Below, in pieces: positions 58,219 to 64,000 of a stretch of 64,000 bases of DNA. A model generated the notes under the pieces. The model was not told where the DNA came from. It did not search any database and worked only from the letters and a program-made list of their open reading frames with translations. The stretch is from Symsagittifera roscoffensis (lineage: Eukaryota; Xenacoelomorpha; Acoela; Convolutidae), in contig NC_087063.1 in assembly GCF_963678635.1 (NCBI RefSeq), positions 5,488,386-5,552,385 on the forward strand, written 5' to 3'. A program made the translations under genes and the position numbers. The first letter of the stretch is position 1; each line of letters starts with the position of its first letter.

Positions 58219-59590
58219 ATAAGAGAAGGAAGAGAAACTAGCCCAAAAGATAAAGATTGTCCTGGAACGGGGATTTCCAAGCTGAACTCTCTGAAATTCC
58301 AATACTACTGTAGATGGAAAATCTTATTTGCACTAAGCCATAAATATTGTTAACTGGAGCCATAAATGTTGTTATCTTGATTTGTAACTGAAATTTCGCC
58401 GCGACAAATATTGTAATATTAGGTCATTCTCACTTGGAGGTGCTTTTATTTATGAAGTCTTTTTTTTTCTAATATCTGAAGTTGAAGCTAATATTGATCA
58501 TTGTCTATCTTGGGAAAGCTTATTTGTGTTCAATTTCCGCTAGTAATTTGAGTTCTTCTTTCAAGAAAGCGCAACTTAGCAGGATATTTTGAAAAGGAAA
58601 TTGATTAGGCTTTTCAATTATTTTCATTTAAAAATTCAATTGATCGGTTCATAAGCAATGACATTCGATGCTGTTGTGAGCGTTAACGTCTTCTCTGAAT
58701 GAATTTCAGCTAATTTGAAATGTTTCTATAAAGTTGGTTTAACTTTGTATCTTCATGTATAAATAATTTGAAAGTATAATAAATTTTCAATAATTTGAAA
58801 ATTAAATTAAAAGCATTGTATCAAATTCTACTTATTCGAACTGTTTTCGGCAATTATAATGCAATTGTTGTTAAGTAATCTAACATTGAATGTAAAAGAT
58901 TCTGGTGCTGCAATTTTGAATTCGAAAATCCTACTTAGCTATTAGAATCTGTCTTAGCATATCATGAAACTAAAACTAATTGATAAATTTTGCATCGTGT
59001 TTTTTGTTCTTACTGGAGCTGAAGTTATGTACAAAGGGTTAGCCTATATCGTGTCTAGTGATTTAAAAGATAATTTAGTAAAACTAGTAGAATCAAATGG
59101 TTCAAAGCAAGATTGATAGTTAGTCACGTACTCTTAACCCTATGAATAACGCAGGCCTTCAGCTGACAAAATGAGTACCCGTTTGGTGTGCGAGTAGATC
59201 AGAATATTCCATAGTATATATTTTCTTTCACAAAATTTCATTATGTGTCAATGAACGTAGTGAAGACACTTATATAGTGAGTTAGGACTGGGGTGTATAA
59301 CTCATAGAGTAATTTCGGATAGGGTACACCGTCTGCTCGTCACGCTATCTTATTTTCGGCCGGATAGATTCGTGCAACTTCTTAGTCTAATACCGATCCT
59401 AATCTTACTCTTATACTATCTAGTCTCAGGTTGTTTAACTAGTCTCTGCTAGGCTCAATAGATCTAGGGTATACTGGTTTATTGCGGCTGCTGAAGTGCT
59501 CGGGAGAGTCCAACTAATTTCTAAGTTAAATTCAAATCTCTCTGGTGCTGAAATTACAAGTAACTTCAGCACTTACAAATAAGTGGGTTG
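58219..59590 (+). other. NEK 3' UTR and intergenic DNA
   Basis: After the NEK stop no coding signal is seen. AATAAA at 58778-58783 is a candidate poly(A) signal, giving a 3' UTR of about 580 bp. Confidence 0.5.
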
Positions 59591-61295
59591 TTAGTTAGAT
59601 GGATCATGATTGGTTAATATTAAATACTTTACATTGGTAAAACATTTAATTTATCCAATCATAAAATATAGTTTAGATCAGGTTCCACCCATCCGGGTTT
59701 TACAGAATTTTTTAGAACAGTTCTTCTGTAGTTCAAGGATGGATGATGGACGTTGGTATTTGGCGAACATCATTTTTCTTTTGTTTCCTTTTTGTTAAGG
59801 AAGTTCCAGGGATCTGGAATTGAGGACACAAGACGTTGTGTTCTTCTTGTGACAACGACTGAGTCTCTGCAACAGCATCAATTCTGGTTTCAGAATGGTT
59901 GGCTATGTCAGGTTTTTCTGTTCTTCGGAGAGAACTTCTTTTGTGTTTGATCTAGCTCGGGAATGGCGTGGAGATTGTGCGTGGAGGGGATGCCTGGTTA
60001 CTCGGATCTGTACGTATACTTGAACATCGAGGTGGTCATTGGTCTAGTTCAATGAAGTCCTTTTCTGCGAAGTCAAGTCGTACTCTAAATCCTTTGAGTT
60101 GTGATTGTGAGCGGCATATCGATTGTAGTTGGTCATTCTCTCTCGAGTGTAGTGAGGTCGTCTTGTCTTTTGATGTTCGTCCTTGGTGTTGTATTCTGAT
60201 CTATATATTGCATCATGTAATTTTACATTTTATAAATTTTTTATTAGTTTAATATATTTTTTAATAATGATTTTAGTTAGTTGTTTTCACAAAAGCTTTT
60301 TGTTTTAGTTCGGTTATTTTGAAGAGTTACTCACCCTTGAGTAGCTCTTATTAAAAATAAAGGTGTGGTCACAAAGCGTGGATGTAGCGCGGTGGGTTAG
60401 GCCGGCTATAGAGCATGCTCAGGACGTCCTTTCCTGGTGGGTTAGGCCAGGTGTGGGAGTATGATTTCATGCGGTTTTTATGAGGAGTCCTGTTATGTGA
60501 CAACATTTTATGTTGGGTTTGTTGTGGTTTTACTTATGTCTTGTTGGTTATGTACTTTGTTCAAAAAGCAAATTGTTTGTGGTATGGGTTTGTCTTTCGA
60601 CTTTTTTGTGTTTTATTATTTCTTTCTAAGACTTTGTAATAGTCTTCAAAAGAATAAATTATCCAGTTTTAAACTGGGTTAGTCCGGTTTGGGTACCGTT
60701 GGTTTCCTTTTCTTAGTCATGCTGTTATTTTATGATTTGTGGTATTTAGTAAGCTGCGTTGGTTAGTTTTGTTTAGTATATGATTCCTTTCCAACCGGGT
60801 TAAAGGAAAGTTTGAAACTTGTTATTATATGTTAGAGTTGTTGAGTGTGAAAACTTGAAACTGAAATTCATTATTTTAAACAATTCTTCGTGGGCGAGCT
60901 GTGTGAGTGTGGATGGAATTTCTGTGCGAATGAATGAAAATATCAAAAGGTTAGTACTGCAATTGCATTTTATTAATTTACTGCATAGAATTTGGAAATT
61001 TACTGCTAGTAATGGGGGAATTTTAAGATACAAATTTTCATCATAATTAGATTTACTGCTTGTGGGGAAAATTTTAGAAATGAATTTACTGCATTGGTAT
61101 TATATTTATAAATTTATAAGTGTAAGAGATTAATAGAATTTTTGAAATCTGTTTGATGAAATTTGCGATTTTTATTTGTCTTTTGTGGTTTTTGTAGGTG
61201 ATTGTCGGATGAAGGCTAAAAATCTAAAAAAACATGGATAAAGTATGGTGAGTTTTTTAATATTTCAATTAGTTAGTTATATTCATTTAATTCAT
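59591..61295. other. non-coding tail of the minus-strand viral-like unit
   Basis: No supported gene. The plus strand is strongly T+G-rich (minus strand A+C-rich), as in the two ORFs to the right, which suggests it belongs to the same unit. Decayed ATTTACTGC repeats lie at 60965-61110, and GGTGGGTTAGGCC occurs twice (about 60390 and 60436). A pyrimidine tract TTTTTCTTTTGTTTCC at about 59771 preceded by AACATCA could be a polypurine tract/LTR junction on the minus strand, but no second LTR is available to test it. Confidence 0.3.
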
Positions 61296-61304
61296 ACTTA
61301 CCTG
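61296..61304 (-). promoter_or_regulatory. consensus splice donor CAG|GTAAGT right after a stop codon
   Basis: On the minus strand the 597-residue ORF ends with TAA at 61307-61305, followed at once by CAG|GTAAGTATG. The match to the consensus donor is perfect. Whether it is used is unknown. Confidence 0.5.
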
Positions 61305-63098
61305 TTAGTCGTCGGGGAAAAAACCGTGGGGGAAGATGTCGTGAATTAGTTCTGAAGTTGTTAGTAGTTTAGCTAAGATGCGGATGATATTTTTAGTCTG
61401 AAGCAGTGGCCAAAGCAATTGGAGTGCCTTGATAGTGGTTAGTTCTTCAGTGCCAACTGCAAACTCATAAGGTGTGTTTTGGATTAGATTATATAATTTG
61501 TGATTGAATTTAGTGTTGTGGATGAATTCTAAAATGGGGATTTCTATAGGCTGTACAAACTCGTGCGGGATAAGGAAGGGTCGGGATTCTTCGGCGTTGA
61601 AGGTCTTGGTGATGGGGCAGAAAATGTACATTTGGGTTATGGGGTCATAGTTACGAAGAATACCATGAAGGTTAGTATCTTTAATACAATATGTGAAATT
61701 TAGGAAATACGGTGAAGTGTATTTTGAATTGATGAATTGAAAGCGATGGTGTGGTTGTCTAGAGGGTGTGTGGAGGTCAAAGTGATTTTGGATGAAACGA
61801 TAGTAACTGTATGTATGTGTTTGTTTAGTTCGCAACATAATATCGTGTGAGCAGTGTAAATCTCTTTCGTGTGGTGCAAGGAAATGAAAGGTTAGTGAAA
61901 AGATTTGGAAGCGTTCTTTAAAACTTTCGTACGCTTGTGTGCTTGTTAGTGCTTCTGAAATAATGTGATCAAACTTTCGGTCGAAGATGTTTAGTGTAAA
62001 TACATATAGTGTCTTGATGAAAAATTTCTCGGTGATTTGTGGGTTAGCGAAGCGATCGTCGTCTAAGAATTGATCTTGGTTAGCTCTGATGATGTTGTGA
62101 TCGTAGTATTCTAGTGTATATTCATTAGCTCTAGGTGCAGTGTGTATTTTTAGTGATTTTTTATATCCTACGTAAGTAAATTGTCTAGCGGTGAGTGGTG
62201 TAGTTAGTCGATATAGCATGTCTTTGTTTCGGTCTATATCGATGGATGTGTTGGTTAAAGGTAAGCAAAGAGGGTTAGTGAAATGATAGTATGAGGTCCA
62301 AGAGAGAGTGGGCATTAAAACGTATTCGTCTACAAAGTTGCGTGTTTCGTTAGCGTCATGAGTTGTGTTTAAGGTGTATTGTGGAAATGAGGGTAAAGTG
62401 ATAGCTAAAAATTCTCTAGTGTTAGTATGCTGGGGGTGGTTGATGTATTCACGGGCTGTTCCTGGTTTTGCTGGGAAAGGATGGTTGGGGAACTTTCTTT
62501 TAAAAGTGCGGTAAGCTCTATTAGTGTTGAGTGAGGATTCAGTTGATGTGGATGATGGTGCTAATGATTCAGTATAATTTGAAGAGGGTGTAGGGGGATT
62601 GGATGAATTTGTAGTGGAGGAGATTTGGTTTATGGTCGGGGTGTTAAGGTGGTAGGGTTGTTGTTGGAGGGTAATAAAATTGTCTAGCTCTGGGGAGATT
62701 CGGGGGGTGTCTGGAGATGATTGGTCAGAATGGTATGAGGAGTAGGTTGGGGTAACTTGGGAAGCATAAGAGGGTGTAGGAGTGATGGGGTCAGGGTTAT
62801 TTGACAATATGGGTTGAAAAGGAGGTTGAGAAAACTGAGAAGGGTTATGAAAATTATTGGATGGAGATGGTTCTGAGTCGGCAAATTCGTCGGGGGTTTC
62901 AATATTCGGGTTATTTAGCTGTGAAATGGAGTATAAAACTGAAATTTGTGAGTTAGTGTCGGAATTCATGCCTGATGTTACATTGCTAGATGGAAAATCG
63001 GGTGGCGGAAAAGCAAAAAGTGGTATTATTGGGATTGAAGAGGTAAGGTTGGTTGGATGGGAATTTGATCGATGGAGTGATCCAAGTTGGCGGCTCAT
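61305..63098 (-). CDS. unidentified 597-residue protein, second ORF of an overlapping pair
   Basis: Starts MSRQLGSLHRSN at 63098; its ATG overlaps the stop of the upstream ORF in an ATGA. Residues 1-190 are rich in Ser, Thr, Pro and Asn, with no obvious fold. Residues about 195-597 look folded and are rich in Tyr, Phe, His and Asn (for example LSWTSYYHFTNPLC, LTFHFLAPHERDLHCSHD, FPHGFFPDD at the end). No membrane segment, zinc finger, RT, protease or kinase motif is visible. There are no introns. The gene is uniform in its A+C-rich sense strand. I do not recognise it. Its place after a membrane protein with an overlap suggests an accessory or structural protein of a retroelement or integrated virus. 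Confidence 0.8.
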   Translation of the reverse strand: MSRQLGSLHRSNSHPTNLTSSIPIIPLFAFPPPDFPSSNVTSGMNSDTNSQISVLYSISQLNNPNIETPDEFADSEPSPSNNFHNPSQFSQPPFQPILSNNPDPITPTPSYASQVTPTYSSYHSDQSSPDTPRISPELDNFITLQQQPYHLNTPTINQISSTTNSSNPPTPSSNYTESLAPSSTSTESSLNTNRAYRTFKRKFPNHPFPAKPGTAREYINHPQHTNTREFLAITLPSFPQYTLNTTHDANETRNFVDEYVLMPTLSWTSYYHFTNPLCLPLTNTSIDIDRNKDMLYRLTTPLTARQFTYVGYKKSLKIHTAPRANEYTLEYYDHNIIRANQDQFLDDDRFANPQITEKFFIKTLYVFTLNIFDRKFDHIISEALTSTQAYESFKERFQIFSLTFHFLAPHERDLHCSHDIMLRTKQTHTYSYYRFIQNHFDLHTPSRQPHHRFQFINSKYTSPYFLNFTYCIKDTNLHGILRNYDPITQMYIFCPITKTFNAEESRPFLIPHEFVQPIEIPILEFIHNTKFNHKLYNLIQNTPYEFAVGTEELTTIKALQLLWPLLQTKNIIRILAKLLTTSELIHDIFPHGFFPDD

Positions 63099-64000
63099 CG
63101 TGGGCTAAAAAAATTATTATTTTGAGATTGAAAAGCGGTGGTATGTGGTTGTTCAATAATTTGTTCGTAAGTATTATCATCTTGTGATTGATGTGTCATT
63201 ATATGTTGGACGGGACTTTGTGATGTGGTGAGTCTAAAGTTTGGATTATGTGTGATTGCTAAATTTCTAAAATTTCGTGGGACTAGGGATAGTGGATGGT
63301 TATTTGGTAGGGGTGGTAATTGTGGTGCCGTTGGCTGTGGGTCGACATTGTTATGTTCTTCGTCGTATGTATTTTGTCGTGTTGTTATTTTTGTGTTATA
63401 TTCTTTTATTTGTGCGTCTAAAAGAATTTTGTTTATAGATGTGGAAAAAATTCCAAAAAATCCTGCAAAAAGTATGCGTGCTACGCTTGCTTGTCTGTTT
63501 ACTTGTGTGTGTATAGCACATGTATTGTAGATTCCTTTTAAGAGTGAGAAAAGAAATCCAATAAAGTTAAACATTGCGTATAAAATAGTCAATTTTTCTA
63601 AGATGTAGTAGGGCCATCCTAGAAAATCTAGGATCTCATTTTTGAGTGTAACAAAGCTAAAAATGTTAATTGGTGATATATCTTGGGGACGGTATTTTTC
63701 GCCGTTTAGATATATATAATCTTTAATGTCTTTAAAATATCCGCTATAGTCTTGCGTGTAGATATCGGCAAATCCTGCAGTTTCTGCAAGTTTGCGTAAA
63801 TTTTGGTCTATTGATTGTCTTTGTATAGTGTCCATTTGTGTTAATAATTCTTGGAATTGTTGTGTTCTAATGTGATGTTGAATATCTGATTTTGAATAGA
63901 TTCCTATTGATTGTAAGTCTATATTTGGGTTTCGAGCAATAGCGCGAATGCTTTCAGGTGAAAATTTTTTGAGTGATTGCATTAATGTGGGATATGGAGT
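63095..64000 (-). CDS. C-terminal part of a membrane protein, possibly envelope-like; open at window edge
   Basis: The frame is open from base 64000 to the stop at 63097-63095, at least 301 codons, so the N-terminus lies outside the window. Numbering from the Met at 63982: an amphipathic, Gln-rich helical region (about 35-70), a loop rich in Tyr, Asp and Gly (71-105), one clear transmembrane helix (about 131-150, LTILYAMFNFIGFLFSLLKG), a second hydrophobic segment (168-188), then a polar Pro/Gln/Asn-rich tail. A helical stalk, membrane anchor and tail fit the C-terminus of a class-type viral or retroelement envelope glycoprotein; that is inference and I cannot name a family. The reading frame is intact. 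Confidence 0.7.
   Translation of the reverse strand, partial: TPYPTLMQSLKKFSPESIRAIARNPNIDLQSIGIYSKSDIQHHIRTQQFQELLTQMDTIQRQSIDQNLRKLAETAGFADIYTQDYSGYFKDIKDYIYLNGEKYRPQDISPINIFSFVTLKNEILDFLGWPYYILEKLTILYAMFNFIGFLFSLLKGIYNTCAIHTQVNRQASVARILFAGFFGIFSTSINKILLDAQIKEYNTKITTRQNTYDEEHNNVDPQPTAPQLPPLPNNHPLSLVPRNFRNLAITHNPNFRLTTSQSPVQHIMTHQSQDDNTYEQIIEQPHTTAFQSQNNNFFSPR

Noticed and set aside
59610-60682. Several plus-strand ORFs of 62-94 codons
   Set aside because: T/G-rich strand gives long chance frames rich in F, L, V, C; no domain or splice evidence.
62857-63530. Plus-strand ORFs opposite the right-edge gene pair
   Set aside because: Antisense shadows of the long minus-strand frames.

Overview
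The window is nuclear DNA of a metazoan. It is AT-rich, its genes carry GT-AG introns, and it holds a NEK6/7-type mitotic kinase, a TENT4 (PAPD5/7, Trf4-like) poly(A) polymerase, a FLYWCH/MULE relic, hAT and Tc1-type MITEs, and CR1/Jockey-like non-LTR retrotransposons. The phylum cannot be resolved from the sequence; an invertebrate is most likely. Most of the window is repeats, and only three host genes are well supported.

Layout. 1-714 (-): a retroelement gag-like ORF open to the left edge. 1.0-4.9 kb: minisatellites and unassigned sequence. 5.0-5.2 kb: the 3' end of a non-LTR element. 6.0-10.5 kb (-): a nearly complete non-LTR element with EN-RT ORF2, PHD-finger ORF1, three 54-bp monomers and an extra SGNH-like ORF. 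11.0-12.4 kb (+): a two-exon TENT4 paralog. 12.4-18.8 kb: a 1639-bp tandem array, each unit carrying a foldback MITE. 18.9-23.0 kb: MITEs, one unidentified terminal exon and a decayed non-LTR fragment. 23.3-38.5 kb (+): the full TENT4 gene, with a 10.35-kb intron filled by higher-order repeats. 38.5-53.4 kb: an hAT MITE with target-site duplication, SINEs, twin hairpins sharing one loop, a long palindrome, a MULE relic and a recent ~917-bp tandem array. 53.5-58.2 kb (+): NEK6/7 in six exons. 59.6-64.0 kb (-): two intronless ORFs overlapping by ATGA, retroviral or viral in style, the upstream one open to the right edge.

The host genes do not form a pathway. The two TENT4-family genes are a same-strand duplicate pair. 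The shorter one appears to end by reading through the splice donor that the full gene uses. The most unusual material is the overlapping ORF pair at the right edge, the truncated TENT4 paralog, the twin hairpins at 43.9-44.1 kb, and the repeat family at 49.2-52.0 kb, which has subterminal inverted repeats and a short hairpin and recurs at 35.9 kb and, diverged, at 19.3 kb.
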